Under the pieces are notes generated by a model. It was not told the DNA's origin and searched no databases. It was given only the letters and a program-made list of their open reading frames with translations. 64,000 nucleotides of DNA. Origin: Brachypterus glaber. Lineage: Eukaryota > Arthropoda > Insecta > Coleoptera > Kateretidae. The position numbers and the translations under genes are program-made. Shown here piece by piece: positions 1 to 11,448 of the stretch. The stretch's first letter is position 1; each line of letters opens with the position of its first letter. The stretch is from contig OY294046.1 in assembly GCA_958510825.1 (NCBI GenBank), positions 7,514,049 to 7,578,048 on the forward strand, in the 5' to 3' direction.

Positions 1-428
1 TGCTCTAATATTTCTTCCTGAACTAACTGAAGTTCAGCATTAATAACTCTTGTATCTACCTCTAATTGTTCTGCTCTATCCTTTGCGTTTAATTCTGCTA
101 GCTTCTCTCTCTCTAGTTTATCCTGTTCTGCTAGCTTTTCTCTATCTAGTTTATCCTGTTCTGCTTATTTCTCTCTTTCTAATTTATCCTTTTCTTTTCT
201 TTCTTTAACTAGTGCTGCTTTCTTTCTTTCTGAATCTAAAACAGCCTGTAACTGTAACCTTCTCATTGTGCTGGAAGTTGTACTTTTACTTTTTGATGAA
301 ATTGCATCCAATGTTTTAGATTTTACATTCTGCGTATTTACAACACCCTGATCTAATTCTAACCTCTTCGGAGGTATACCTTTGTTCGGCCTGGAACTTC
401 TTCGGACATCTTCGCTTCGTGCGGACAT
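1..428 (-). pseudogene. Coiled-coil, probably retroelement-derived reading frame, interrupted
   Basis: The frame starts at an ATG at 428-426 and reads an arginine/proline-rich head (residues about 9-20: RRSSRPNKGIPP) followed by a highly charged K/E/R region with heptad-like repeats. A TAA at 167-165 interrupts it after 87 codons, but the same frame stays open to the window edge, with repeated units of the type AEQDKLEREKL. That pattern suggests one disabling substitution in a longer coiled-coil protein rather than a true end. Heads of the type RRSxRxxKGxPPxR occur in insect retrotransposon polyproteins; this is pattern memory, not a match I could run. It may instead be a host coiled-coil exon. 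No domain with known catalytic residues is visible. Function is unassigned. Confidence 0.4.
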
Positions 429-2007
429 AATTCTTCCGTAGGTTGGTTCTAAAATTGGCTAAAAACGAAGGACCATCTGAAGTGTTCTATTTAAATGATA
501 GGCACTGATTATAACACTTTATGATATATTTTTATAACATTTTACAGTATAGTGACAATCTGATCTGACATCTATCCTTCCACTGACTTTACATAATTTT
601 GACATTAATCTAAAGACTCGTCCCTACACCCCCCCTCCCCCTGGGTAACGCGTAACAATATAAAAATTTGTATATTTTTTTCTAACATATCTTGATACAG
701 AATTCCGCATAATGCAAGACGGTAAAAAGACGGTGTAAAAATGATACATATTTATTATAATAATACATATAGCACTTAATGTACTTAAACGAAAAAATTA
801 CTCAAACTTTAAAAAAATATTCATAATCAATATCACACAGGGAAAAAAAACTAGGTACCTATTTTTACACTGAGTGTCACATATAACACGTATATTGTTT
901 ATGCACAGGTACACAAAATAGTACACATATTGGTGTTCTGTGGGTACACACTCCGCGCGAAAACGTATCATCACCGATGATTCATCGGCAAGATCACGCA
1001 AGAACGGGGCCGTAAGATTTTTTTTTAATATCAATGTCAACAGTTTTTTTACTGATTACAATATTATTTAAATATGCATAGTTTCGTCAATTTTTGTGTG
1101 AAAAGGGGAATTATGGGCCACTAAATAGTATTTTATGTTGAAATAAAAATACATCTGCCAAGCTTAGGAAATAAACATTAAATTTATTAAATTCCGTTAC
1201 GTAACGTTTACCTAGACCCCCCTCCCCCCCTGTCACAAACTGTAACAATTTCAAAATTAATTTGATGGAAGGTGAATGTACATCAAAAACAAACCTTATA
1301 TGCAGGTACTTCCAAAAACTTCCAAAAACCTCAACTTCCAAAAATCAATCCTAAGGGAGCTATGGCCGGCCGTGATTAATAGACCTAAAATTCACGGGTC
1401 TTTGGATAAAAATAATTAAACGCTGTATTACAATTTTTTTGGTATGCTTTAAAAATGTTATTGCCTTTCCCTACGATTTTTTCTATTAAAATAATTCCTT
1501 GGCTTGTTTTATAAATTATACAAATGTAGTAGGCTGAACATATTCTCTTTTTTATTCAAAAAAGACATTTGAATAGGCCATTATGCATCAAACTAAACAA
1601 AAGATTGTTCTTATCATAAACAAGAGGAGTATAAAACTTAACATCTCCATTAGGAACTTTTATTATAAAAAAGCAACGCCCACGATTAAGAAAAAGTACA
1701 TTTTTCACATTCAGGGACACCGTAGTTAAGTAAGAATTAATACTATAAAAAGACATTTAAGATAAGGGTTTCATTTAGGGGGACTTTAAGACATCAATCT
1801 TAGGGATAAGGATATAACAACAGGAAATTCAAAAGTAAGTTAATCACCTATACTAAACCTGAGAAGACAGAAAAAACTAGTTGGAAATATCCACTCTGTT
1901 GAAAAAGATTCGAATGTTCAGACTTGAAGAAATTATCATTAGTAATATCATAAGTGCATGTTGAATTATCGATAATTTTTTTCCTGTATTAAAAAAATAT
2001 TTTGTTT
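429..2007. other. No gene; two degraded MITE-like remnants
   Basis: AT-rich DNA with no credible coding sequence. Two C-rich patches (about 627-655 and 1187-1247) share words such as TTACGTAACG next to runs of C with the 145-bp MITE family found at 11449, 55383 and 59304, so they may be diverged relatives. A short palindrome around CGATGATTCATCG lies near 973-987. The short reading frames here have biased, low-complexity composition. Confidence 0.4.
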
Positions 2008-2096
2008 GGCAATTGTGTGAGTGCACTTTTCGTGTTACAAAATTGCGAGACCGCAGGTCGAGGAGTTTTAACGAAAAATGCACGAAAACAATTGCC
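2008..2096. repeat. 89-bp stem-loop with CpG-rich tip
   Basis: The ends GGCAATTGT and ACAATTGCC pair, continuing inward through GTGCAcTTTTCGT / ACGAAAAATGCAC to a tip that includes GAGACCGCAGGTCGAGG. It belongs to a class of about ten such stem-loops in the window that share architecture but not stem sequence. Confidence 0.65.
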
Positions 2097-2875
2097 TTAA
2101 GCAAAATGTTTTTTTTATAAACAGTAAAAAAATTATGTATAATTCAAAATGCAAGAATGGTATTTTGAAAGACTATTTCACAAACAAAATAAGGAAGTAT
2201 ATAATTTTACCATGTTTAATTTTATTTCATATTTAAATTAAAAATTTAAGAACTAAACAACAATATTACTTTACAACTATAATTAAAATTTTAAATCTCA
2301 AATTTGCCGCGCTTTTAAAACCACGATGTTCACTTGTTTGTGAATGTTGACAAGTCTAAACTTTGCTTGAGGGATATTTTATGCTTAAGATTATTCCAAT
2401 AAAATAGTTGTTATCATATATTTTAGTATTTAAATAAAAATAATTGCTGTTTTTGTTTAAAAAGTTTAGCTTTCAACTGAAAAGAAATAAGTAACGCTTA
2501 TTTCCACCCGTAAAAAAACAATTTGCGATCGGTTTATAATAAAGTTTGGCAACGCTGTACTGGTACCAGCGCAGTCATTTGATGCTTTGATTTCCGTCCT
2601 TTAAAAGAAGTAAATTATTTACTTCTTTACTGTAAATATATTTTTAGTAAATGTGTTTAAATTAGTTTTGAGTGGCCTGTTTTTAATACCAAGATTCAAT
2701 TAAATAAATTCAAATTTATGAATAACAGTGATTTAAAGCTTTTAATATGGAAAGTGCATAAAATATAATATATTATCTGAAATTAATTAGGGTTTATAGC
2801 TAGGATGTTTTGGTAATAAAATAAGCATTTATATTGTTTATCAATAAAAATAAATTAACTAAAGGTAAGCTTCAC
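2097..2875. other. No feature recognised
   Basis: AT-rich sequence without a credible gene, a long inverted repeat or a tandem array. I see nothing I can name here. Confidence 0.4.
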
Positions 2876-3534
2876 AAATTAAAAACACATTTTGCAAAAA
2901 TATAACATTTATTAAGATGTCAGTAATTGTCAGTTTCTTGTTTCTATAGTAACCAAGTGATAATTGCACATATGCAAAACTTATCAGATTCATTTTGATC
3001 TGATTGGGCAAGAAACTTAAAATGCAAGGTTTTGATTGGCCTATATTGTGAAATAGTCATATAAAGTTAAATTAAATTTTTGTTTTAATTTCAAGACTTC
3101 ACTGAATATGAATAGACATATCCAATACAATGGCGATTTCTCCCGTTAGATTAGACAGGGACAAAAGTTCTACCCAAAAAGGATAGAAGACATACATACA
3201 CTCCAAATTAAAAACACATTTTGCAAAAAATATTACATTCATTAAGATGTCAGTAACTGTCAGTTTCTTGTTTCTATAGTAACCAAGTGATAATTGCACA
3301 TATGCAAAAATTATCAGATTCATTTTGATCTGATTGGGCAAGAAACTTAAAATGCAAGGTTTTGATTGGCCTATATTGTGAAATAGTCATATAAAGTTAA
3401 ATTAAATTTTTGTTTTAATTTCAAGACTTCACTGAATATGAATAGACATATCCAATACAATGGCGATTTCTCCCGTTAGATTAGACAGGGACAAAAGTTC
3501 TACCCAAAAAGGATAGAAGACATACATACACTCC
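2876..3534. repeat. Direct tandem duplication, unit about 330 bp
   Basis: Copy 1 (2876-3204) and copy 2 (3205-3534) are nearly identical, differing by a few substitutions and a 1-bp indel. The duplicated unit ends with 74 bp of the dispersed element that runs from 3461, so a piece of that element was duplicated together with its left flank. Two overlapping reading frames of 80 and 73 codons on the minus strand are by-products of this duplication. Confidence 0.9.
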
Positions 3535-3868
3535 CACTTCCACCCAACCAAACAAATTCTGTATTTGTTCTTTATTGAACAAATACAATATTTACTTGGC
3601 CGGGCGAAAAGTGTAACTATTATTTTTATTAAAGAAATTACTGGCGCCATCTAAATTTTAGTAGAATTATCTTATTCTATATATTCACATTAGCTATGTT
3701 CGTTCGTGCCACTCAGTGCTACACTTTCCGGCCAACCAAATAAATAGTATATTTGTTGTATGAAAAACAAATACAGTATTTATTTGGTTGGCTGGAAAGT
3801 GTAGCACACATGAGATAGAGATAGGGTAGACGTCTTTTGTTTCATAATTCTAGTTGTAGAGAGCTCCA
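3461..3868 (+). mobile_element. Dispersed 0.4-kb element with two internal hairpins, copy 1
   Basis: Same sequence as 28610-29019 and 55999-56398 (both reverse orientation) and a stub at the right edge of the window. The edges TGGCGATTTC and GAGCTCCA are shared by the copies, which fixes the boundaries. Inside are two stem-loops, one around 3552-3600 and one around 3729-3795, the latter with arms like ACAAATACAGTATTTATTTG. No reading frame is conserved between copies, so it is non-autonomous. I see no certain target duplication, and the class is unknown. Confidence 0.75.
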
Positions 3869-4044
3869 TTGTAGATGATAATTTTTTCACTTAGTGTGTC
3901 AATTAGTGTGCCTGAATATTTATTTTTTGTGAAACTTTTAAGAATAAATACATTTAAATCGTTTATTTGTAAAACAGTATCTCATTTTTTTGACGAAATA
4001 GGGTATTTATATACCGGCCGGGTGATCCCACTTAAACTAACTTT

Positions 4045-4795
4045 CACTCTAAATTTGTCCGTCAATCTTTCAGTAATATTAACTGTAATAATTAAAGCAA
4101 ATTCACCATGTCAGAACGTGAATTTACAATATTTATTAAAATTAACCTCAATATTACTCGGTTTAGTAAAATCTCAGCTCTTTTCCTGTCGCACCTTAAA
4201 TTTGCCCGTCAATCTTTCAGTAGTATTAACCGTAATAATTAAAGCAAATTAAAGCAAATTCACCATGTCAGAATTTGAATTTACAATATTTATTAAATTA
4301 ATAATATTACTCGGTTTAGTAAAATCTCAGCTCTTTTCCTGTCGGTTCAATAATTTTGCATTAAAATTCATGCATGTGGTCCAAAAACCCGGAACTTTTA
4401 CAATATTGGTTGAAAATTACCATAATTATAGCTTACATTTCACAAAAGATAGCAGTAAAATTACCAAAATAAAAATTCAAATTTTTACAGATAACATTGA
4501 ATTTACAGTACTAATTTAAATTTACCACTTTCTTTGCTGGTAACATATGACCTACTTTATTTGCTGTGAAATTACCATATTTTTATTTACAGTGCGGTAC
4601 AATAATTTTGCATTAAAATTCATACATGTGGTCCAAAAAGCCGCACTTTTACAGATAGTCCCGAAAATTACAAGAGCCCGTAATACTGCTTGAAATACTC
4701 ATTAAATTCGCTGCTTAAATTACCACTTTCTTTGCTGGTAACATATGATCTACTTTATTTGCTGGAAAATTACCATATTTTCATTTACAGTGTTG
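4045..4795. repeat. Degenerate direct repeats
   Basis: Two overlapping sets of imperfect direct repeats. The segment with GTCAATCTTTCAGTA (about 4060 and 4208) recurs at an offset near 145 bp. The segment with CCACTTTCTTTGCTGGTAAC recurs at about 4523 and 4726. Short reading frames (3875-4252 and 4265-4519) run through these repeats and carry duplicated peptide segments, so I treat them as non-coding. Confidence 0.6.
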
Positions 4796-5557
4796 GATAA
4801 AATCGAAACTAATGACTTTTCGAAAAAACGCCAAGAAAGGTTAATTTTTATTTTAAGGAGACATCTCTTGACATGTAACCGATAATTAACGTAACTACCC
4901 CCAGCACGCAGGGACCAAACCCGTTTGAAAATCTTAAATAGGAACGTGGGACATTTAATAAATTATTGAAAAGGTTGTTTAATTTTGCTTATAACAAAGT
5001 TTTATTTTTTTTAAATCGGTTCAGTAGTTTCAGAGAAAATGGATAACATAAATTTAAAACATACATTAATTAATTAATTTAAACATATATTATTTTTACA
5101 TAATTAAAGAAAAAAACATATAATATCCGTTTGAGGTATGTAAAATTCCACGTCAAGAACAAAATAGCGGTCATTTTGAAAATATTATTTAAGATCAAAT
5201 TGACGATAAATTAAAATAATCAAAAACAGTTTAGAGGATTTTATTTTAAGTATTTTTACTTTTACTCTAAGGTCCTACAAAGGTTATGTTGCGGTCAATA
5301 AATAAATACTATAAATCAAATTAATTTTAAATACTCAGTTTATTTTTTACAGTGTAAAATGTCTAGGACTTGTCTGAAATGTAAATATGTTTCATATTAT
5401 GCAGGTGCAAACACTCGAAAAAATTTCTTAACGATTTATTTATTTAATATTAAAATAGAACGTAAATATATTTATTTCGTTTAATAAGGCAATTATTCTA
5501 TTTTAGTATAAATACAAAAAGAAAACTTTGAAATGATACGCACCTCGACGCAAACCA
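4796..5557. other. No feature recognised
   Basis: AT-rich DNA with no credible gene or named repeat. Confidence 0.4.
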
Positions 5558-5628
5558 TTTCAGTGCACATCAAGTGCTTTTTTTACTCGGCTGCGCCTCG
5601 TAAAGAAAAGCACCCTCCTGCACTGAAA
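5558..5628. repeat. 71-bp stem-loop with CpG-rich tip
   Basis: Outer arms TTTCAGTGCA / TGCACTGAAA and inner arms GTGCTTTTTTTAC / GTAAAGAAAAGCAC enclose the tip TCGGCTGCGCCTC. It overlaps the start of a 132-codon open frame (5533-5931) that I do not believe is a gene. Confidence 0.7.
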
Positions 5629-6483
5629 ACTAGTTCGAGTACTCGGTGCGAAATATACTATTTCCTACGATCCCCTATGAAAATTACATTTACCACACTC
5701 TTTTGTTCTTTAGAAAACGCCTTATATCACACTTGTATGATATTTTCCTATCACCCTAGTTTGATATATATGTATGAAGGTTTGCCTAATTTTCTAGATA
5801 TTTACGTATGTAAATTCTACGAATTTTACTCACCTCGTTTTATATGCCATTTTCCACCTTTTATTACAGACTTTTTTGATGTCTTTTATGTTTTTCAATC
5901 CAAATATTTCTGTTTTTCACGTCAAAAATAAAAAACTATAGTTATAACCTTACTATTTTGATCCAGATCAATATAACTTAATATGTTTTATTAATGTCTA
6001 GATTTTATAAAAATTACTTAATTTGTAATTTATATTACCTTACATTTTATAAAAAACATCAATATTTTCTCATGAAATGTAAAACATTGTAGAGTTTTAG
6101 TCTTATATGGTAGCATATCCACAGAAATCAAATTTAATTAGTAAACTCTCAAATTTTCCTTGATTTAAAAGATGCTTCCGGTTAGGCAACCCATTAAACA
6201 GTGTGGAGCTTCCATAATAAAATGTTGTATTAAACCAAGAAAACTAAAGGTAAATAAAAAACATATTTCGTGTTGACATACATATATAAATTTGTATGCT
6301 ATTTTGTTTTGCTTTTCTCAAAAATTCTCGGAATAAGTATTAAAATTTATAAAACAATCCGATGAACAATAATAATAATATTTCCTACAGGATGCTTCTT
6401 GAAATTTATTTAAGGTTATTTGTGATAAAACACTCGGAAATGAAGCAAATAAAAACTTTATTGCATTACATAATCATGCCAAC

Positions 6484-6515
6484 GTTTCACCTAATATTTA
6501 GGCTTCTTCAGGGCT
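6484..6515 (-). ncRNA. Hammerhead-like ribozyme core, left palindrome arm
   Basis: Read on the minus strand: CTGAAGA, then stem CCTAA-ATA-TTAGG, then TGAAAC. This matches box 1 (CUGANGA), a closed helix II and box 2 (GAAA) of a hammerhead. Helices I and III are weak or undefined, so self-cleavage is not shown. Confidence 0.4.
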
Positions 6516-6935
6516 AAAAAGACAAAAAATTATAAAACTTTTTGGACATAACTTGGACATTATAAAATGATTTTTTGGAAAAAAAATGTATATAAACAAA
6601 AATAAAAGAAATTAATAAATTAAAAACTTACCTAAATTATTAAATATGCATTAAAACAAACAAATTAAACAAAAACATTACATCAACAAACAAAGTACAC
6701 TGGAAATTTTTCAACAGGAGAATTGTTCTACAGTGAGTGAAAAATGTCCAGTGTATTTTTTTTGTTGATGTAATGTTTTTGTTTAATTTGTTTGTTTTAA
6801 TGCATATTTAATAATTTAGGTAAGTTTTTAATTTATTAATTTCTTTTATTTTTGTTTATATACATTTTTTTTCCAAAAAATCAGTTTATAATGTCCAAGT
6901 TATGTTCAAAAAGTTTTATAATTTTTTGTCTTTTT

Positions 6936-6982
6936 AGCCCTGAAGAAGCCTAAATATTAGGTGAAACGTTGGCATGATTATG
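6936..6982 (+). ncRNA. Hammerhead-like ribozyme core, right palindrome arm
   Basis: Same motif as in the left arm, plus strand: CTGAAGA (6940-6946), helix II CCTAA/TTAGG, GAAA (6963-6966), then a short GCC/GGC pairing across the core. AATAAAG follows about 20 bp downstream. Penelope-like elements are known to carry hammerheads in their terminal repeats, which is the best fit. A partial copy lacking box 1 follows at 7320. Confidence 0.45.
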
Positions 6983-7319
6983 TAATGCAATAAAGTTTTT
7001 ATTTGCTTCATTTCCGAGTGTTTTATCACAAATAACCTTAAATAAATTTCAAGAAGCATCCTGTAGGAAATATTATTATTATTGTTCATCGGATTGTTTT
7101 ATAAATTTTAATACTTATTCCGAGAATTTTTGAGAAAAGCAAAACAAAATAGCATACAAATTTATATATGTATGTCAACACGAAATATGTTTTTTATTTA
7201 CCTTTAGTTTTCTTGGTTTAATACAACATTTTATTATGGAAGCTCCACACTGTTTAATGGGTTGCCTAACCGGAAGCATCTTTTAAATCAAGGAAAATTT
7301 GACAGTTTACTAATTAAAA

Positions 7320-7415
7320 AGCCTAAATATTAGGTGAAACGTTGGCATGATTATGTAATGCAATAAAGTTTTTATTTCCTTAATTTCCGAGTGTTTTATC
7401 ACAAATAACCCTAAA
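7320..7415 (+). repeat. Truncated direct copy of the palindrome segment
   Basis: Repeats 6949-7045 (words CCTAAATATTAGGTGAAACG and GAGTGTTTTATCACAAATAA) immediately after the palindrome. It begins after the box 1 motif, as expected for a 5'-truncated retroelement 3' end. Confidence 0.75.
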
Positions 7416-7487
7416 TTTATAAAACGTTAAATGAAGAATTCTTAAAGATTAAACTTTTTACCTTTATTTTACCTATATTTTTTCGTT

Positions 7488-7575
7488 TGGACGAGATCGT
7501 ATTTCTTACACTCGTGGGGTTTCCTTACTCGCCCAACGGCTCGTTCGTAAACCTTCCCACTCGCGTGAAATATGT
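7488..7575. repeat. Imperfect stem-loop with CpG-rich tip
   Basis: TACACTCGTGGG pairs imperfectly with TCCCACTCGCGTG, and GTTTCCTTACTCG with CGTTCGTAAACC, around a CCCAACGG tip. It is a weaker member of the stem-loop class. Confidence 0.4.
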
Positions 7576-7833
7576 CACTTTCCACACTATACTATTTTTG
7601 GGCCTTGACACACAAATAAAGACTCCAAGTTCAAGATTAGAATTCCTGTAAAAATTATTCAATATTATGCAGGATTAAAATTATATCTTATAATTAATAA
7701 TTTTACGTTTATACATTAACGATGTACTTAAGTCCCTTTTCTAAAGTGTCACCATTCTTTTGCTTACGTACAATAGTACTAACGGTACTCTAAACTTAGT
7801 TAACATAAACTTAATTAAATCGTCGAAACACTA

Positions 7834-8150
7834 CACAGATAAAAATAATGTTTTATTCCAAATTAATTTTAGTTAATCCAAGTGAATAATAACTTTATGC
7901 AATGAATCAAAAATTGACGTGATATCAATAAAAATGAACGTCATATCAATAAAATTACACTGATTTTGCACCGATGTACGTTTTTAACTGTGACAATAAA
8001 TTTTTTATTATATTAATGTATAAAATTGGTTGTCTTGCAAAATTTATTTAATAAAAAAAATTCGTTGTTATAATGGATTTATGCATAAAGGCAAGACATT
8101 TTAAGCATTGATACAATAAAATGTTCATCGGTGCAAAATTATTTTCAGTG
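7834..8150. mobile_element. MITE with CACAG/CACTG ends and TA duplication
   Basis: Left end CACAGATAAAAATAATG and right end ATTATTTTCAGTG are inverted repeats, with TA at 7832-7833 and 8151-8152. Ends of this type recur at 11397-12156 and, with a longer AT-rich stem, at 29179-29534 and 55072. No coding capacity. TA duplications point to Tc1/mariner-type mobilisation, but the family is not identified. Confidence 0.6.
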
Positions 8151-8203
8151 TATATGCGCAAAGGCATATTTTCTTATATTACCAGATATTACTTATTACT
8201 TAG

Positions 8204-9024
8204 AGCAAAAAAAAAATTTTGCGTCCGTCTGTCTGTCTGTCTGGGTGTAAACTCTCTAACTCCATTTCTACATGAGATATCGACTTGCGGTTTTTTGCAT
8301 ATTGTTTCTTATCGTATTCCGAAGAGCTGATTATATTTTGGGGGTAAACGATTGGGGGTAAACGGGTAAAAATAGGGTAAAACTCCTATTTTTAGCGTTT
8401 TTTGTTTATAATTAAGGTAATTATTATTGTATTTGGTTTATTTAGCACTTATATAAAAGATAATTTTAAATTGGTCAAAAAATGTTATAAACAACGCTTT
8501 TCTAAAACGCATTGTTTTCAAAATATTGGCGTTTAAAGCAGTAAAAGGTTTTTTTAGCATATCTCACATATTTATAACCCGAGTTCAAAAAATTATATTT
8601 TAAATAAAAGATCCTTTTAAGCCCTAAAAAAAATTATATACAGTTTTTTGCTAGAATATAATATTTTAAAGATACAGAATTTAAAATCAAACAAAACACC
8701 TAGTTTGAAATTTGCAAACTATATGGCTCTAGTGTACAAATTTTAAGCTTACATTCATTTGTTTTTAAAATCAATCAAAAATTGTAATTAATAAGTTCAA
8801 CTTGCATCCAAGTAAAAACATATTTTTATTATTTATTTTAATTATATATTAAGTGTACGTAAGGAAAGCTAAAGTTTATTATAAATATTATACAAGTTAG
8901 TTTATGCAGTGAGGAGTAGTAGTAAAATTGTAATTATGTTATGCTACCCTGTTCTAATAGCATGTTATTAGTTTTCCCAATAGTGCCGATGTTTTGACAG
9001 GGTGCTTGCAACGTTTTATCTAGT
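8204..9024 (+). mobile_element. Dispersed repeat family C, copy 1 (5'-truncated)
   Basis: Shares more than 500 bp with 17873-18430 and 33151-33850, including a GTCTGTCTGTCTGGGTG run, a common block with GAGATATCGACTTG, and a common right end GCTTGCAACGTTT(C/T)ATCTAG. This copy lacks the ACATCGGCACT hairpin start of the others. It has about 235 extra bases (8739-8975) just before the right end; whether that is an insertion here or a deletion in the others cannot be told. The 69-codon frame at 8121 is inside the repeat. Confidence 0.75.
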
Positions 9025-9084
9025 TTGTTGGATAAAGATATCATTTTTACGTGTGTATATGTCGATTTGTCGGAACTAAACTTA

Positions 9085-9601
9085 AAAAGTCCAAATTCAG
9101 ATTCAGCGTCAAAATAGATAGGAATACGATAGTAGGTATTGCGGCGGATGAGCCAACCCCTCCACTTTTCATTTAGACCACGCCCCCTACTTTAATAGCC
9201 CCCAGAACAGAGCTTTTTTAACAGGGCTGTTAATGTAATTAACCGAGCTGTTTTAACAGAGCTGTTTTAACAGGGCTGTTTTAACAGGGCTTTTTCTAAA
9301 TCAGTTTATATCAGATCAGTTTAGATTGGATCAGATCTGATATTATTAGTTTATTTGTTGAAAATTCTATATAAACTTAGAAAAAGCCCTGTTTAAACAG
9401 CTCTGTTAAAACAGCTCTCGTAATAACATTAACAGCCCTGTTAAAACAGATCTGTTATGGGGGCTATTAAAAAGGGGGCTATTAAAGTAGGAGCGTGGTC
9501 TAAATGAAAAGTGGAGGGGGTTGGCTCATCCGCCGCAATACCTACTTAGAATGGTCCACTAAAAAATTTCGTTTGGACTTTTTTCTTTTTGTGTGGCCGT
9601 G
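9085..9601 (+). mobile_element. CACAG-type hairpin element remnant, interrupted by a foldback
   Basis: Right part only: ATTCAGATTCAGCGTCAAAA near 9095 matches the arm motif of the intact family members at 13651 and 38303, and the end GTGTGGCCGTG followed by TAA matches their terminal repeat. The hairpin at 9132-9545 splits it. The left arm is missing. Confidence 0.5.
9132..9545. mobile_element. Fold-back MITE with internal 14-bp repeats
   Basis: Terminal inverted repeats begin GTAGGTATTGCGGCGGATGA and stay paired for about 70 bp, through TTTCATTTAGACCACG. The inner arms are built from short repeats of the type AACAGGGCTGTTTT, which recur several times in the left arm and inverted in the right. 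The boundary is clear, but the target duplication is not (TA-rich flanks). No coding sequence. Confidence 0.75.
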
Positions 9602-9917
9602 TAATTTTTGTTGGATAAACACATTTTTACGTCTGTATATGGCGATTTGTCGGAACTAAACTTAATAAACAAAATAATGTATTTGATGAACATTTAATAA
9701 AAGGAATTAGCATTCGTTAGCATAATCAAAAGTTTCGAAGTTCTCGATGTAATTTGAGGCTGCATTTACATAAACATCTCTTTCAAAATTTAATTCGGTG
9801 CGGGATGCCAACTTGTTTGACTATTCACAACGCGTAAGCGCTAGAATAGTATAATACAGTATTAAGGACAGAAAATTTAAATTTTAAACATTACATACAT
9901 TACATTTTTAGATTTTT

Positions 9918-10178
9918 GTTTAACCTCGTACTATTCTACTTAATTAAGCATCCCCTAAGTCCAGGACTGGTGTGGGCTAGTAGTAGAGGGAACCACCGAC
10001 TTTAATTGACTTTCGAACCAATGTATAGGGAGTGTCCGCTTCACTTACGCCTTCGCCAAATTTCAATTATTAATTAACTGAAAAAGGCAAATCGGCGCCG
10101 GTGAGAATCGAACTCACGCCATTTTGGGTAGTAAACTCGTCAAGTACGACGCGGTAGTCCACTTCACCAATCCTCCCA
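9918..10178 (-). repeat. tRNA-derived SINE, family 1, copy B
   Basis: On the minus strand the head (from 10178) has a tRNA-like start GGGAGGATTGGTGAAGTGG resembling box A, and GTGAGTTCGATTCTCAC, a perfect T-stem/loop containing the box B consensus GTTCGANNC. The body then runs to CGAGGTTAAAC at 9918. The body matches 39184-39434 almost throughout, while the head between box A and box B differs by several indels. The acceptor stem cannot close as in a working tRNA, so it is a SINE and not a tRNA gene. It would depend on a LINE for mobility. Confidence 0.8.
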
Positions 10179-10186
10179 TAAACAAA

Positions 10187-10706
10187 AAACAAAATTATAA
10201 AAATATTAATTTATTATTCCATCGAATCTATTTTCTAATCATCGTACAGAGTGATATTGGTAGACTGACAGTTTCGGGCTGCTGTCCCTCTTTAGTACCA
10301 AGAGTCAATATCACTCTGTATGATGATTAGAAAATAGATTCGATGGAATAATAAATTAATATTTTTATAATTTTGTTAAAAATTAAAATTTTCTGTCCTT
10401 AATAATTCTACCCCTAACCACTCGTTAGTGGTACTATGTGCTTGAGACACACAAGTCTTCAACTTGCTACCATTCAAAGTCTCCAGACTAGGAGAGGTAT
10501 AAGTAGTTGTCTACATTTAGCAGTAGATGGTGCACAAGTCTACATCAATCTAATGGATATATTCCTTTTGCGAATAAAGTCTAAAACCGTTTTCTTAATC
10601 AGCGTGCGAGTTGACTCTTGGTACTGAATGGCCCGAAACTGTCAGTCTACCAATATCACTCTGTACGATGATTAGAAATACATTCGATGGAATAATAAAT
10701 TAAAAA
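10187..10706. repeat. Compound fold-back with three related arms
   Basis: 10187-10377 forms a hairpin: TTCCATCGAATCTATTTTCT and CATCGTACAGAGTGATATTG pair with the sequence at 10313-10377. A third, inverted copy of the left arm lies at 10609-10706 and also includes GACTGACAGTTTCGGGC and TAGTACCAAGAGTCAA. One arm therefore occurs twice on one side. The 63-codon frame between the arms is not convincing. Confidence 0.7.
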
Positions 10707-11396
10707 CATAATACAGTAAGTTTCGAATTTCACAAAATCGCCAAAGAACGTCCTAGATAAAAAATTCTGGGAAAAATTAAGGAACTTTTTGAAAATGTCC
10801 CTCCGTCCGCCCAATAATACGTTTTTTGTAAACAATATAACTCAAGAGCAAACTATGCGATCGACTCGAAATTTTCAAAAAAAATCAAGTTCTACGAGAG
10901 AAAGGTCCTTATGGCTTTTGAGAAGAACTCACCCAAAAACAAAAAAGTAATAGGGGTTAAACTTTTAAAAAATCGAAACAATCAGAAGAAATAGTCTGAT
11001 TAACGTATTTTTTTTTTATTTTGTATCAGGTAAGTAGTCCTTATTCTAAATTTAAAGTTCTTAGCTCAAATAGTTTTCGAGTAATCGTTCTGACAAAAAA
11101 ACCTTGCTAATATTGTAGATCAAAAATTTCAGTACATGTTTTTAATCGAAGTTTGGACTTTACTTTAAAAAAGTTATTTCTCCGAAGAAAACATATAGCT
11201 ACGTCCCACCATCCATGTATCACATTTTCTTGTGATCACAATAACTTAGGAACGGAATATCCGGTCCGCATGAAAATAAGGTTTTTGAAAGGAATATCCT
11301 TTTAAAAGGAATGTGCAGCAACACTTGTTAGGGTTACCAGAAAAAAAATCGATTTTAAGGATCTGGTAAGCAGAACAATTTGTCTTGTTGCCCTTA
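10707..11396. other. No gene; unclassified AT-rich DNA
   Basis: No credible reading frame and no long inverted repeat. Phrases such as ATATAACTCAAGAGCAAAC look repeat-like, but no second copy lies in this window. Confidence 0.35.
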
Positions 11397-11448
11397 CACA
11401 GATAAAAATCACACAATCACATAATAAGTTATGTAAAATTTTACATAA

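Larger units (their letters stand above)
6135..7316. repeat. Near-perfect 1.2-kb palindrome
   Basis: Two arms of about 578 bp (6135-6712 and 6739-7316) are reverse complements with only scattered mismatches and small indels, separated by about 26 bp. Each arm contains a hammerhead-like core and an AATAAA followed by a T-rich stretch, so each arm looks like the 3' end of one retroelement copy placed tail to tail. The arms share no reading frame of note. Confidence 0.9.

Noticed and set aside
3875..4519. Two plus-strand frames of 125 and 84 codons
   Set aside because: They share peptide segments because the DNA is directly repeated; no domain and no start context.
5533..5931. 132-codon plus-strand open frame
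   Set aside because: It starts inside a stem-loop, is rich in F/Y/C from T-rich DNA, and has no recognisable domain; AT-rich DNA gives such frames by chance.
8220..8245. GTCTGTCTGTCTG run as a microsatellite
   Set aside because: It is a fixed part of family C, present at the same place in the three copies.
8204..9024. Helitron end (CTAG followed by T) in family C
   Set aside because: All three copies end CTAGT, but there is no stable 3' hairpin just before it, no TC start, and the ends have inverted ACATCGGCACT words.
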